Source of the DNA: a bacterium | Lineage (GTDB): Bacteria; Electryoneota; RPQS01 | DNA: 62,931 nt | Reading direction: 5' to 3' | NCBI GenBank assembly: GCA_013360195.1 | Contig: JABWCQ010000002.1 | Location: forward strand, 1-62,931 | Shown here: piece after piece, positions 44,221 to 52,206 of the stretch | Numbering within the stretch: position 1 is the stretch's first letter | How the letters are laid out: the number at the start of each line of letters is the position of its first letter | Made by a program: the position numbers and the translations under genes | The notes under the pieces: model-generated | Database searches by the model: none | What the model was told of the DNA's origin: nothing | Seen by the model: only the letters and a program-made list of their open reading frames with translations

Positions 44221-45219
44221 ATGTCCCCGTCCAAGAGTCTCTTTGAAATACTGTCGATTGCACGCGGCAAGCGAGTTGCGGTAATTGGCGACTACATGCT
44301 TGACAGGCACATCGTTGGAAGCGTCAGGCGTATCAGTCCTGAAGCTCCTGTACCGGTTGTTGACATAGAGGAAGAGCGCAGCAGCCTTGGCGGGGCCGGT
44401 AATGTGGTCGCAAATCTCGCTTCTCTGGGAATCACACCTGTCGCCTTCGGTGTGTGCGGGACGGACAGTGCTCGCGACATTTTGTGTGAGCACTTGGAGG
44501 CATTTGCGTGCGACCGATCCGGATTGCTTGCACTGAATGGCCGAAGGACAACTGAGAAGATTCGCGTTATAGCGCATGATCAGCACGTTGTACGAGTAGA
44601 CAGAGAGACTCAGGATCCGCTTGGCGAAATTGACAGCGGCAAACTGCTCGAGATTCTTAAGTCACAGATCAGCTCTTTGGACGCGATAATTCTACAGGAC
44701 TACAACAAAGGTGTGCTCACGACTGGTGTCATTATTTCCGTCATGGAGCTAGCCGGCAAGAACGACATTCCTGTCGCAGTTGATCCGAAATTTGACAACT
44801 TCATGCAATATCGCCGGGCACATCTTTTCAAGCCGAACTTGAGGGAAGCCGAACGTGCGTTAGGTATGAAGATTCACGATGACTCGTCCTTAGGTGAGGC
44901 AATTGGCAAACTCAAGAATGCCTTATCACCCGATGTCCTGATGGTCACTCGCGGCGATAAGGGAATGACAATCGTCTTTGAAGGTGAACTGACCACAATT
45001 CCGACACATGCAAGGGATGTCGCAGATGTTTCGGGAGCCGGAGACACAGTCATTTCAACCTATGTGGCCTGTGAGCTTGGGGGAGCCGGAGTCGTCGAAT
45101 CAGCAAAGCTTGCAAATATCGCCGCCGGCATTGTATGTGAACAAGTCGGTGTAGTACCCATTGACCTTGCGCGTCTGGCTGCAGCGTACGACACTACTGA
45201 ATTACTTTCGGGCGACTAG
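44221..45219 (+). CDS. D-glycero-beta-D-manno-heptose-7-phosphate kinase (HldE N-terminal domain equivalent)
   Basis: A PfkB-fold kinase making heptose-1,7-bisphosphate for the LPS inner core. VAVIGDYMLDRHIVGSVRRI, SPEAPVPVVDIEEE and GGAGNVVANLASLG form the substrate side; DVSGAGDTVISTYVACE carries the catalytic aspartate. 332 residues. The second HldE activity is a separate gene at 45308. The last ten bases of this gene, including its TAG, are the first ten of a tRNA-Val gene, an unusual overlap. Confidence 0.93.
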   Translation: MSPSKSLFEILSIARGKRVAVIGDYMLDRHIVGSVRRISPEAPVPVVDIEEERSSLGGAGNVVANLASLGITPVAFGVCGTDSARDILCEHLEAFACDRSGLLALNGRRTTEKIRVIAHDQHVVRVDRETQDPLGEIDSGKLLEILKSQISSLDAIILQDYNKGVLTTGVIISVMELAGKNDIPVAVDPKFDNFMQYRRAHLFKPNLREAERALGMKIHDDSSLGEAIGKLKNALSPDVLMVTRGDKGMTIVFEGELTTIPTHARDVADVSGAGDTVISTYVACELGGAGVVESAKLANIAAGIVCEQVGVVPIDLARLAAAYDTTELLSGD

Positions 45220-45283
45220 CTCAGCTGGTTAGAGCGCTGGTCTCACATACCAGAGGTCACAGGTTCAATTCCTGTGTCGCCCA
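45210..45283 (+). tRNA. tRNA-Val (anticodon CAC)
   Basis: A 74-base cloverleaf folds cleanly: acceptor GGGCGAC/GTCGCCC (45210-45216 with 45276-45282), D-arm GCTC..GAGC, anticodon arm CTGGT-CTCACAT-ACCAG with anticodon CAC, T-arm ACAGG-TTCAATT-CCTGT, and discriminator A. CCA is not encoded. The 5' ten bases belong also to the end of the heptose kinase gene. It lies between the two halves of the HldE pair, 24 bases before the second. Confidence 0.96.
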
Positions 45284-45307
45284 CAACGACGCAAGTAAGA
45301 AGGCGGA

Positions 45308-45775
45308 ATGAAAGGACTACTGACTCGACGCGAAGCTGCAGCTAGATGTTACCTTGAGCGATTGCGGCAAGGCGAAGCCGTTTTTACGAACGGAGTTTTT
45401 GATATCCTTCATCGGGGACATGTTGAGTATTTGGCAGACGCGAGGGCTTTGGGTCACTTCTTGATTGTCGGTTTGAACTCCGATGAATCCGCAAAACGGC
45501 TGAAAGGACCTTCCCGACCTATCAACGGGGAGCTCGATCGCGCGGCTGTTCTTCTTGCATTGAAGTCCGTTGATGCTGTTGTCCTGTTTGAAGAGGACAC
45601 TCCCGAGGAACTGATTCGGGACATAAAGCCTACCGTTCTCGTGAAGGGGGGCGATTATGAGATCGGTCAGATAGCCGGATCGGAGTTTGTCAAGTCAATA
45701 GGCGGCAGAGTCCTGACTATTCCCTTCAGAAGTGGGTATTCAACCACATCAATGCTTAAGCGCTCCGGTATTTGA
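45308..45775 (+). CDS. D-glycero-beta-D-manno-heptose 1-phosphate adenylyltransferase (HldE C-terminal domain equivalent)
   Basis: A cytidylyltransferase-fold enzyme making ADP-heptose precursor. FTNGVFDILHRGHVEYLADA (HxGH), VGLNSDESAKRLKGPSRPI and VKGGDYEIGQIAGSEFV are typical RfaE2 motifs. 155 residues. A Shine-Dalgarno AAGGCGG stands before the ATG, so it is translated independently of the kinase. Together with the kinase it supplies the LPS inner-core heptose; gmhA, gmhB and hldD are not in the window. Confidence 0.94.
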   Translation: MKGLLTRREAAARCYLERLRQGEAVFTNGVFDILHRGHVEYLADARALGHFLIVGLNSDESAKRLKGPSRPINGELDRAAVLLALKSVDAVVLFEEDTPEELIRDIKPTVLVKGGDYEIGQIAGSEFVKSIGGRVLTIPFRSGYSTTSMLKRSGI

Positions 45776-45786
45776 GGACCTGATTC

Positions 45787-47106
45787 GTGTTTGATGACTT
45801 AACATCCAAGCTGGACAAGGTATTCCGAAATCTTCGGGGCGTCGGGAAGATAACGGAGTCCAACATCCGTGACGGGCTGTCGGATGTACGACGCGCACTT
45901 CTTGAAGCAGACGTTAGTCTGCAGGTTGCGCGGGACTTCCTAAGTCGAGTTGAGCAAAAGGCGCTCGGTCAGGATGTCCTGAAGTCTTTGCAGCCGGCGC
46001 AGCTTTTTGTGAAGATCGTTCATGACGAACTTGTGGTCCTGCTCGGCGAGAAGGAAGCGCGGCTGAACACTGCCAAGCGACCGCCGACAGTGATTATGGT
46101 TGTGGGTCTTCAAGGATCGGGCAAGACAACGTTTTGCGCGAAGCTTGCGCGTCACTTCAAAGCAAAAGGCCGCAGACCATTGCTGATCGCTGCCGACCTT
46201 CAACGTCCTGCTGCGCAGGACCAGCTCCAAGTGCTTGGTGAGTCAATCGGCGTCAGCGTTTATCGCGGTGAAAGTAAGAATCCGGTTGAGGTCTGTGAAG
46301 CTGGTTTAAGACATGCGCGCAAGGTTAGTCTTGATCCCGTGATCCTGGACACTGCTGGCCGGCTGCACGTCGACGATGACTTGATGAGCGAACTCGAACG
46401 TGTCCGGAGTTCAACTGAACCGGCCGAAATCCTGTTTGTCGCAGATGGAATGACGGGACAGGACGCGGTGAATTCTGCAAAAGCGTTTTATGACCGTCTG
46501 AGCTTTACCGGTGCCGTTTTGACGAAGATGGACGGCGATACGCGCGGTGGAGCGGCATTGTCAATCCGGGCGATTACAAATGCTCCGATTAAGTTCCTTT
46601 CAGTCGGCGAGAAACTTGATCAGCTGGAGCCTTTCTATCCTGATCGCATTGCCGGTAGAATACTCGGGCGCGGCGACATCGTTAGTCTGGTTGAGCGGGC
46701 GCAGGCAACATTTGACGAGGATAAGGCTGCCGAACTCGAGGCAAAGCTGCGCAGGGCGGAGTTCACATTATCAGATTTTCTTGAGCAGCTCAGGCAACTG
46801 AAGAAAATGGGATCGATGACAGAACTCCTGGGTATGATCCCGGGAATGAGCCAGAAGATGAAGAACGTGCAAGTCGACGAGCGCGCACTCAAACACACTG
46901 AAGCTCTCATTCTCTCGATGACTCCGTTTGAACGGGAGCGTCCGCAAGTGCTCAACGCCAGTCGACGAAAGCGGATTGCGTCAGGAGCCGGATTGAGTGT
47001 TCAGCATTTGAACAGAATGATCACGCAGTATGAGCAAATGGTTCAAATGATGAAGCAGCTGCGGAAAGCGGGTCCTGGCCAAATCAAGCGTGTTTTCGGA
47101 AGATAA
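45787..47106 (+). CDS. ffh: Signal recognition particle protein Ffh
   Basis: The GTPase that binds signal sequences and 4.5S RNA for cotranslational targeting. N domain, then G domain with MVVGLQGSGKTTFCAKLARH, DLQRPAAQDQLQVLGE, ILDTAGRLHVDDDLM and TKMDGDTRGGAALSIRAITN; M domain with LGMIPGMSQKM and RKRIASGAGLSVQHLNR (RNA binding). 439 residues, normal. GTG start after GAGG. Confidence 0.96.
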   Translation: MFDDLTSKLDKVFRNLRGVGKITESNIRDGLSDVRRALLEADVSLQVARDFLSRVEQKALGQDVLKSLQPAQLFVKIVHDELVVLLGEKEARLNTAKRPPTVIMVVGLQGSGKTTFCAKLARHFKAKGRRPLLIAADLQRPAAQDQLQVLGESIGVSVYRGESKNPVEVCEAGLRHARKVSLDPVILDTAGRLHVDDDLMSELERVRSSTEPAEILFVADGMTGQDAVNSAKAFYDRLSFTGAVLTKMDGDTRGGAALSIRAITNAPIKFLSVGEKLDQLEPFYPDRIAGRILGRGDIVSLVERAQATFDEDKAAELEAKLRRAEFTLSDFLEQLRQLKKMGSMTELLGMIPGMSQKMKNVQVDERALKHTEALILSMTPFERERPQVLNASRRKRIASGAGLSVQHLNRMITQYEQMVQMMKQLRKAGPGQIKRVFGR

Positions 47107-47144
47107 GACAAGAATTACAAATTGAATTAAATAGGAATACTACC

Positions 47145-47624
47145 TTGGCAGTTCGCATCCGTTTAACTCGCGCAGGCCGCAAGAAAGTACCATGCTTTCG
47201 CATCGTAGTAATGGACGGCCGCAAACGTCGTGACGGCGCATATCTTGATCAATTAGGGGTCTACTATCCTTCGCAGCAGCCAGCCCTCATTGAATTGTCC
47301 GCACAAAAAGCTCTTGACTGGTTACGTAAGGGGGCTCAACCGTCCGACACAGTGCGCAGCCTTTTTTCTCGTGAAGGTGTTATGATACAGTACGACCTTC
47401 TTAAACGAGGTGCCACGGCCGAACAAGCCGCTTCGGAAGGTGCGCGCGTAAAGAATGCGGCGCTTCTTCGCACTCAAACAAAACTCGCAACAGTAGCGGA
47501 CAAGAAGAAGGCCAAAGAGCTTGAACAGGCAAGAGCTGCGGAAGCGGCCAAGGCCGCAGCTGAAGCGTCAAAGACCTCAGAAGCAAGCAACGAAAACGCA
47601 GTTAGCGAGCCCCAAGGCGAGTAA
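47145..47624 (+). CDS. rpsP: 30S ribosomal protein S16 with Ala/Lys/Glu-rich C-terminal extension
   Basis: S16 helps fold the 5' domain of 16S rRNA. VRIRLTRAGRKKVPCFRIVV, RDGAYLDQLGVYYP and LDWLRKGAQPSDTVRSLFSR give the family core (about residues 1-85). The next 70 residues are low-complexity, rich in A, K and E (KKKAKELEQARAAEAAKAAA), making 159 against the usual 80-90 residues. TTG start, spaced from AGGAA by nine bases. First gene of the rpsP-khpA-rimM-trmD-rplS group. Confidence 0.95.
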   Translation: MAVRIRLTRAGRKKVPCFRIVVMDGRKRRDGAYLDQLGVYYPSQQPALIELSAQKALDWLRKGAQPSDTVRSLFSREGVMIQYDLLKRGATAEQAASEGARVKNAALLRTQTKLATVADKKKAKELEQARAAEAAKAAAEASKTSEASNENAVSEPQGE

Positions 47625-47686
47625 ACTCGCACGGGGCATTGTACGCCCTTTTGGTTACTCACTTATAACAGACGAGCGAGAGTGCG

Positions 47687-47989
47687 ATGGAAGACTTCAT
47701 CAGCTTTATCGTCAAACACCTTGTCGAGAAACCTGAATCCGTACGGATTGAGACGATCAAGGAAGAGAATGGGCGGGTACTCTACAAATTGTATGTAGGG
47801 CAGGGTGACTTGGGTCAAGTCATCGGGAAGGAAGGCCGAACGGCACGATCATTGAGAACACTCGTATTTGCCGCTGCGGCGAGAAGAGGGATACGAGCAG
47901 GGTTTGAGATCGTCGATCCCGCTCTTCCGCCCAAGGGTGCTTCGCCCCCTGCCTGGGATAGTATGGACAGTTCGGGCGAACATGCCTGA
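47687..47989 (+). CDS. khpA: KH-domain RNA-binding protein KhpA (YlqC)
   Basis: A small single-KH protein that usually pairs with KhpB. The KH signature VIGKEGRTARSLRTLVFAAA follows LYKLYVGQGDLGQ. 100 residues; the last 30 are Pro/Ser-rich and look disordered. It sits between rpsP and rimM, its usual place, and overlaps rimM by eight bases. Confidence 0.93.
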   Translation: MEDFISFIVKHLVEKPESVRIETIKEENGRVLYKLYVGQGDLGQVIGKEGRTARSLRTLVFAAAARRGIRAGFEIVDPALPPKGASPPAWDSMDSSGEHA

Positions 47990-48545
47990 CACCAGCGGGC
48001 CGTCAGAAAGAGTTGAAATCGGCATCATCGTGGGATCTCACGGGCTGCAAGGTACCGTGAAAGTGAATCCTCGTACCGATTTTCCGGAACGGTTTGCGGC
48101 CTTGAAATCTTGCTTTGTTTGTCGAGATAGTTCAGATATAATTGAGGTAACTATCCGTCGAAGCAAGTTTTCGAATCGTATGATTTTGCTGACATTTGAC
48201 GGAGTGAGAACTCGAGAGGAAGCAGACAGACTCAGAGGCTCAACGATCGAAATACCCATTAGCGAACGATGGACTCTGCCAGAGAATACTTTTTACATAA
48301 GCGATTTAATTGAATGTGCCGCATCTGATGAGCATGGTCAGCCTCTTGGTACTGTCAAGGAAGTGATACGCGGACCGCAGGACGTTCTTGTGATTCAAGG
48401 TGAGTCGGGGGAGTTACTGGTTCCATTTGTATCTGAATGGGTTGGGCGGACCGACATCAATTCAAGAGTAATAGAAATTCGAAATGCGACTCGATTGAAG
48501 TACGCGGAAGAGATTCCGCCAGCTGTGGGCGAAAGTGACGATTGA
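47982..48545 (+). CDS. rimM: Ribosome maturation factor RimM
   Basis: It helps assemble the 30S head around S19. VEIGIIVGSHGLQGTVKVNP opens the N-terminal barrel; EADRLRGSTIEIPISE and FYISDLIECAASDEHGQPLG then VLVIQGESGELLVPFV belong to the PRC-like second barrel. From ATG 47982, chosen because the family starts here; 187 residues. Overlaps trmD by eleven bases. Confidence 0.94.
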   Translation: MPDTSGPSERVEIGIIVGSHGLQGTVKVNPRTDFPERFAALKSCFVCRDSSDIIEVTIRRSKFSNRMILLTFDGVRTREEADRLRGSTIEIPISERWTLPENTFYISDLIECAASDEHGQPLGTVKEVIRGPQDVLVIQGESGELLVPFVSEWVGRTDINSRVIEIRNATRLKYAEEIPPAVGESDD

Positions 48546-49242
48546 CATACTAACTGGTTTTACCGGAATATTCCGTGGACCGTTCAGCGAGTCCATTGTG
48601 TCACGGGCTCTTTCGGAGAGAAAAGTGGAGATATGGGTTCATGACATTCGTCATTATACTCATGACCACCACGGCAAGATCGATGATATACCTTACGGAG
48701 GTGGGGCGGGGATGGTCATGATGGCACAACCGATCATAACCTGTCTTGACAAGATTCGTTCGTACCGGCAAAGTTTCGACCCTCCAAGACTCATTTACAT
48801 GACTCCGCAGGGAACGCAACTTAATCAGGAGATTATAGACAGTTTTGCGAACGAAGAGTGGCTAATAATTCTTTGTGGCCATTACAAAGACGTCGATCAT
48901 CGAGTCTTTGAACGCGATAGGTGGGAAGAAGTTTCCGTTGGAGACTTTGTTGTCAGCGGTGGTGAATTGCCTGCGGCGTTGCTTGTGGACGCCATAGTCC
49001 GAAGAGTTCCGGGTACGCTGGGTAATGAGGAATCGGCAAACAGCGACAGCTTCACTCGCGGAGATCTCGATTCCAATTACTATACGAAGCCCGAGAATTA
49101 TCAGGGCATGAAGGTTCCGGACGTATTGATATCCGGCCATCACTCGAGAATCGCCGAGTGGCGCGACGAACAGCGGCGGGTCAGAACAAGCGAACGACGC
49201 CCAGATCTACTGCAGGAAAATAACAAGAAGAAATCGAAATAG
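48535..49242 (+). CDS. trmD: tRNA (guanine37-N1)-methyltransferase
   Basis: A SPOUT methylase making m1G37, which prevents frameshifting. [20 protein letters not shown] at the start, [37 protein letters not shown] and the trefoil-knot loop [20 protein letters not shown] are all conserved, as is [18 protein letters not shown]. 235 residues with a short basic tail. GTG start inside rimM. Confidence 0.96.
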   Translation: MTIDILTGFTGIFRGPFSESIVSRALSERKVEIWVHDIRHYTHDHHGKIDDIPYGGGAGMVMMAQPIITCLDKIRSYRQSFDPPRLIYMTPQGTQLNQEIIDSFANEEWLIILCGHYKDVDHRVFERDRWEEVSVGDFVVSGGELPAALLVDAIVRRVPGTLGNEESANSDSFTRGDLDSNYYTKPENYQGMKVPDVLISGHHSRIAEWRDEQRRVRTSERRPDLLQENNKKKSK

Positions 49243-49250
49243 AGGCAATC

Positions 49251-49625
49251 ATGAATCGCATTGCAAACTGGACAATGGACGACTTGCGTCAAGACATTCC
49301 GAGCTTTGTGCCGGGAGATACATTGAATGTCAGTGTCCGGGTTATTGAAGGCGACAAGGAGCGTATTCAGGCGTTTCAAGGAGTTTGCATCGCGCGCCAT
49401 GGCGGCGGTCTGGATGAAACGTTTACAGTAAGAAAACTTTCAATGGGCGTCGGCGTGGAGCGTGTCTTTCCGCTCCATTCGCCGCGAATCGCAAAAATTG
49501 AAGTGACACGTCGTGGCCGCGTTCGACGTGCAAAATTGAATTACCTCCGCGGACTAACCGGTAAGAAGTCGCGTATCCGCGAGAAAGCTCGAGCACTCGT
49601 CACTGAAGACAAGGCGACCGCCTAG
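49251..49625 (+). CDS. rplS: 50S ribosomal protein L19
   Basis: A large-subunit protein at the 30S interface. [55 protein letters not shown] and [20 protein letters not shown] are diagnostic. 124 residues. GAGG before ATG. No terminator is seen after it: the cobalamin riboswitch begins about 20 bases downstream, so read-through into the B12 genes is possible. Confidence 0.96.
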   Translation: MNRIANWTMDDLRQDIPSFVPGDTLNVSVRVIEGDKERIQAFQGVCIARHGGGLDETFTVRKLSMGVGVERVFPLHSPRIAKIEVTRRGRVRRAKLNYLRGLTGKKSRIREKARALVTEDKATA

Positions 49626-49647
49626 CCGGTAAGCAGTTTTAAGAATT

Positions 49648-49752
49648 AGGTCGCAGGTGTCCGCTACAGGCGGACGAAGAGGGAAGACGGTGCAAATCCG
49701 TCGCTGTCCCGCAACTGTATTGGGCTTGTTCCCTTAGCCAGGAGACCTGCCT
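49648..49752 (+). promoter_or_regulatory. Cobalamin riboswitch aptamer
   Basis: The conserved core GGTGCAAATCCGTCGCTGTC, then CCGCAACTGT (49689-49718), and the B12 box AGCCAGGAGACCTGCC (49736-49751) are textbook. P1 pairs GCAGGT (49653-49658) with ACCTGC (49745-49750). Adenosylcobalamin or a related cobalamin should lower expression of the four genes that follow. Confidence 0.96.
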
Positions 49753-49794
49753 GCGGCTTTCACCAGCCTTCGGAGACAAGGAAAGTGGTGGAGG

Positions 49795-49813
49795 CTCTTC
49801 GCATGTCGAAGAG
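49795..49813 (+). promoter_or_regulatory. Riboswitch expression-platform hairpin covering the Shine-Dalgarno
   Basis: CTCTTCG (49795-49801) pairs with CGAAGAG (49807-49813) around a five-base loop. The 3' strand forms the GAAGAGAG ribosome-binding site just before the TTG start (49817 or 49820). A competing pairing of AGCCTTC (about 49775) with GAGGCT (49791-49796) could undo it. Control at translation is therefore more likely than termination; no U-run follows. Confidence 0.65.
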
Positions 49814-49816
49814 AGA

Positions 49817-50374
49817 TTGTTGGAAAAAGCCGGCGGAGCAGTAAATCCTCCTCTGCTGTTAACGCGATCGGCCGCATTTATTGCGGTCGGGATCGCGCTG
49901 GGCTATCTTTTCGCCCCTGTTCCTAACGTTGAGTTAGTAACCGCCACATGCTTTTGTGCCGGTTATTTGCTCGGGTTCGGTGCAGGGGTTTTGTGCTCAA
50001 TCATGATCGAAGCGTTGTTTGCCGGCTTCCATCCCATGGGCAGCTCAATCGGCCTCATGCTGGTAGCACAGTGTCTTGGAATGGCAGGCGCCGGTGTGCT
50101 TGGCACTGTCTGCGCACTGCTGACTCGCAACAGAGCAAAGTGGCTAACCGCCCCCTTGGTGACGGGATTTGGTATCTTGTCAACGGTATGGTTTGATTTT
50201 CTAACCAACTTGGCCTTTCCCATTACCGCCGGTTTTTCTCTTTCACAGACAGCCGCATCTTTTGGCCTTGCTGCACCGTTTATTCTAATCCACCTGGTGT
50301 CAAACACAATCATTTTTTTGTTCGCCGTATCACCTGCGCTTCCGAAGCTCGTGAGAATGATTGAAAATCCATAG
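49817..50374 (+). CDS. ECF-transporter S-component-like membrane protein, probably cobalamin uptake
   Basis: The 185-residue protein has about six membrane helices with small-residue packing (FCAGYLLGFGAGVLCSIMIE; VAQCLGMAGAGVLGTVCALL), as in S components that bind a vitamin. It is first under a cobalamin riboswitch, so B12 or a precursor is the expected cargo. No EcfT or EcfA genes accompany it, and no BtuCDF. It may use a shared ECF module elsewhere or act alone as proposed for BtuM proteins. Cysteines C45, C47, C60 and C86 lie in or near helices; BtuM-type cysteine ligation of cobalt is conceivable but unproven. TTG start. Confidence 0.78.
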   Translation: MLEKAGGAVNPPLLLTRSAAFIAVGIALGYLFAPVPNVELVTATCFCAGYLLGFGAGVLCSIMIEALFAGFHPMGSSIGLMLVAQCLGMAGAGVLGTVCALLTRNRAKWLTAPLVTGFGILSTVWFDFLTNLAFPITAGFSLSQTAASFGLAAPFILIHLVSNTIIFLFAVSPALPKLVRMIENP

Positions 50375-50397
50375 CAAAGAATGATTGAGAATTTGAT

Positions 50398-52206
50398 ATG
50401 AAGAGAAGTACCATCATAGTAATTGCGATCCTTGTTCCATATTTGCTAAGCGGACAGACCCTGACGCGGACAGAAATGTCCACAATGTCCTATGAGGACT
50501 TGGCAGATTGGCTTCGGAGGCTGAATGGAACCTACTTGATGGATTATGGCGTAGCCGGTGCACCAATTGTCAACCGGCCGTGGGGTATGAATCCCTGGAT
50601 AGTAGGAACGCAACGCGATGGGATACCATGGTCGCGTGTCTCAGACGGGCTCTATGAATCCAACCTCGACACTCCTGAGGAGTTTGCAACAATTCGCTTG
50701 TCGACACTTGGCGAGGGCACAACGCCGACGATTGAATTGACTACGCGTCGACTAGCTACCGACTCAGCGACAACAGAATTCAGGCTACGAGAAGGATACT
50801 ATGGATTTGGACGGCTTGACTTTGCACACGGTCAAGAATTGTCTCCAAGAATAATCGGTGAAGTCCGAGGGAGACTTTTTTGGTATGACGGAATGAGGTC
50901 TCAGGCAGAGAACAGATATAGTGAGGCACGGTTTTATAATTTAGCGGGACGATTGAGCTATCAAATTTCGAACAAGATGTCCGGCGAGCTTGAGTACGGG
51001 GGGCAGAACGTTGATTCCAGGTCACCAGTTGTACTCCTGGAAAACAGTTTTGCACGTTGGCCTGAGATCTACACGGAGCGCGAGTTTGGAACCGCTTCAC
51101 TGAAATACAGGCTTGGATCCATCGGCATCAGGTTTGGGTTGCATGCTCGTCAGGATCGGGAGCAACGTACAGACCCTGCAAACGGTCATCGGATCTTTAG
51201 TCTGCGGGAACAATTTCATTACGGTTTTGCGGAAGGACGTGTTTCTTTTCGCAATGGTGAAGCTAGCACCAGAGTGGCCGCAGAGTCATCAGAATTCGGC
51301 TTTGACGATTCCGGTCATTTTGATCAGCATGCAGCCGGATTTGCTGCAGCAGCAAGACGGACATTCCGGTTCATTGAGTTATCCGCGCATGCGAATGTAA
51401 AGAGCCTTTCCGGGTCTTCTCAGGCTGGCAGCTCAAAAGTGGAATCTTTGCTTGGAATGTCGGCGCGTGCACCAGTAACATCAGGAGTGAGTTTATTCGG
51501 AGAAGGAGCCACTGCGAAGAGTACAGCACCTGCTTTCTGGCGGTATGCAAGCTTTAGCATAGTTAATCGTCCGCTCTTGGTTGATCCGGAGTTTGCCACT
51601 GGGCGATACTACTCCGGTGCGATTAGTAACGAGAACTCGGGAGAGTTTTCGATTGAAACAGACATTTGGACGGCTGGAGTGAATGTGAAAAGTGCGCATT
51701 CATCCTTAAGCCTTGGTTGGAAAGTTGTCGATAACTTGGGACCCCGATTTGTGTCAATCAATGACACAGTGTTTCTCCAGTCAGGGCATTCACAGAGTGG
51801 CAAATGGACAGGACCGGAATTGTACTGCGACTTACCCATAGTGCTAGGTATGAAAGTGCACTCTTTGTCAAGTGCACAGGTTGACAATAGCGACCTTACA
51901 AGGGCAATTCAGACACGTACCTTTACAAGACTGGTTTATCAAAACAAGTTCTTCAAATCAAGACTTGGTATTCTGGCATATGCGGCACATGAGCTGATCG
52001 GAAGGCACCGAACTGTTTCTGAAGTCGAATCGAAGGTTGTTGGTCCGGCGAACCTATTGCACTTTCGCATCGAGGGTACAATTGAGGGTGTAACTCTAAT
52101 TTGGGGTGCGGAAAATCTTACCGCTCAGCACTATGAATATCTTCCCGGGTACATGATGATCCGAAAGGAAGAGTACTTCGGGCTAAAATGGACTCTTAAG
52201 TTGTGA
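50398..52206 (+). CDS. Outer-membrane beta-barrel protein in the B12 operon, function unknown
   Basis: 602 residues with a signal peptide (MKRSTIIVIAILVPYLLSG, then Q) and many alternating strands ending in YFGLKWTLKL. There is no plug domain or TonB box: residues 20-110 are a polar N-terminal region (MSYEDLADWLRRLNGTYLMD), followed by barrel strands. It sits between the S-component and the BtuB-like gene, overlapping the latter. Its place under the cobalamin riboswitch implies a role in corrinoid uptake, perhaps as a second pore or a partner of the receptor. I do not recognise the family. Confidence 0.75.
   Translation: MKRSTIIVIAILVPYLLSGQTLTRTEMSTMSYEDLADWLRRLNGTYLMDYGVAGAPIVNRPWGMNPWIVGTQRDGIPWSRVSDGLYESNLDTPEEFATIRLSTLGEGTTPTIELTTRRLATDSATTEFRLREGYYGFGRLDFAHGQELSPRIIGEVRGRLFWYDGMRSQAENRYSEARFYNLAGRLSYQISNKMSGELEYGGQNVDSRSPVVLLENSFARWPEIYTEREFGTASLKYRLGSIGIRFGLHARQDREQRTDPANGHRIFSLREQFHYGFAEGRVSFRNGEASTRVAAESSEFGFDDSGHFDQHAAGFAAAARRTFRFIELSAHANVKSLSGSSQAGSSKVESLLGMSARAPVTSGVSLFGEGATAKSTAPAFWRYASFSIVNRPLLVDPEFATGRYYSGAISNENSGEFSIETDIWTAGVNVKSAHSSLSLGWKVVDNLGPRFVSINDTVFLQSGHSQSGKWTGPELYCDLPIVLGMKVHSLSSAQVDNSDLTRAIQTRTFTRLVYQNKFFKSRLGILAYAAHELIGRHRTVSEVESKVVGPANLLHFRIEGTIEGVTLIWGAENLTAQHYEYLPGYMMIRKEEYFGLKWTLKL

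Noticed and set aside
45210-45320. Single HldE gene broken by a frameshift
   Set aside because: A complete tRNA lies between the halves and the second has its own ribosome site and proper N-terminus.
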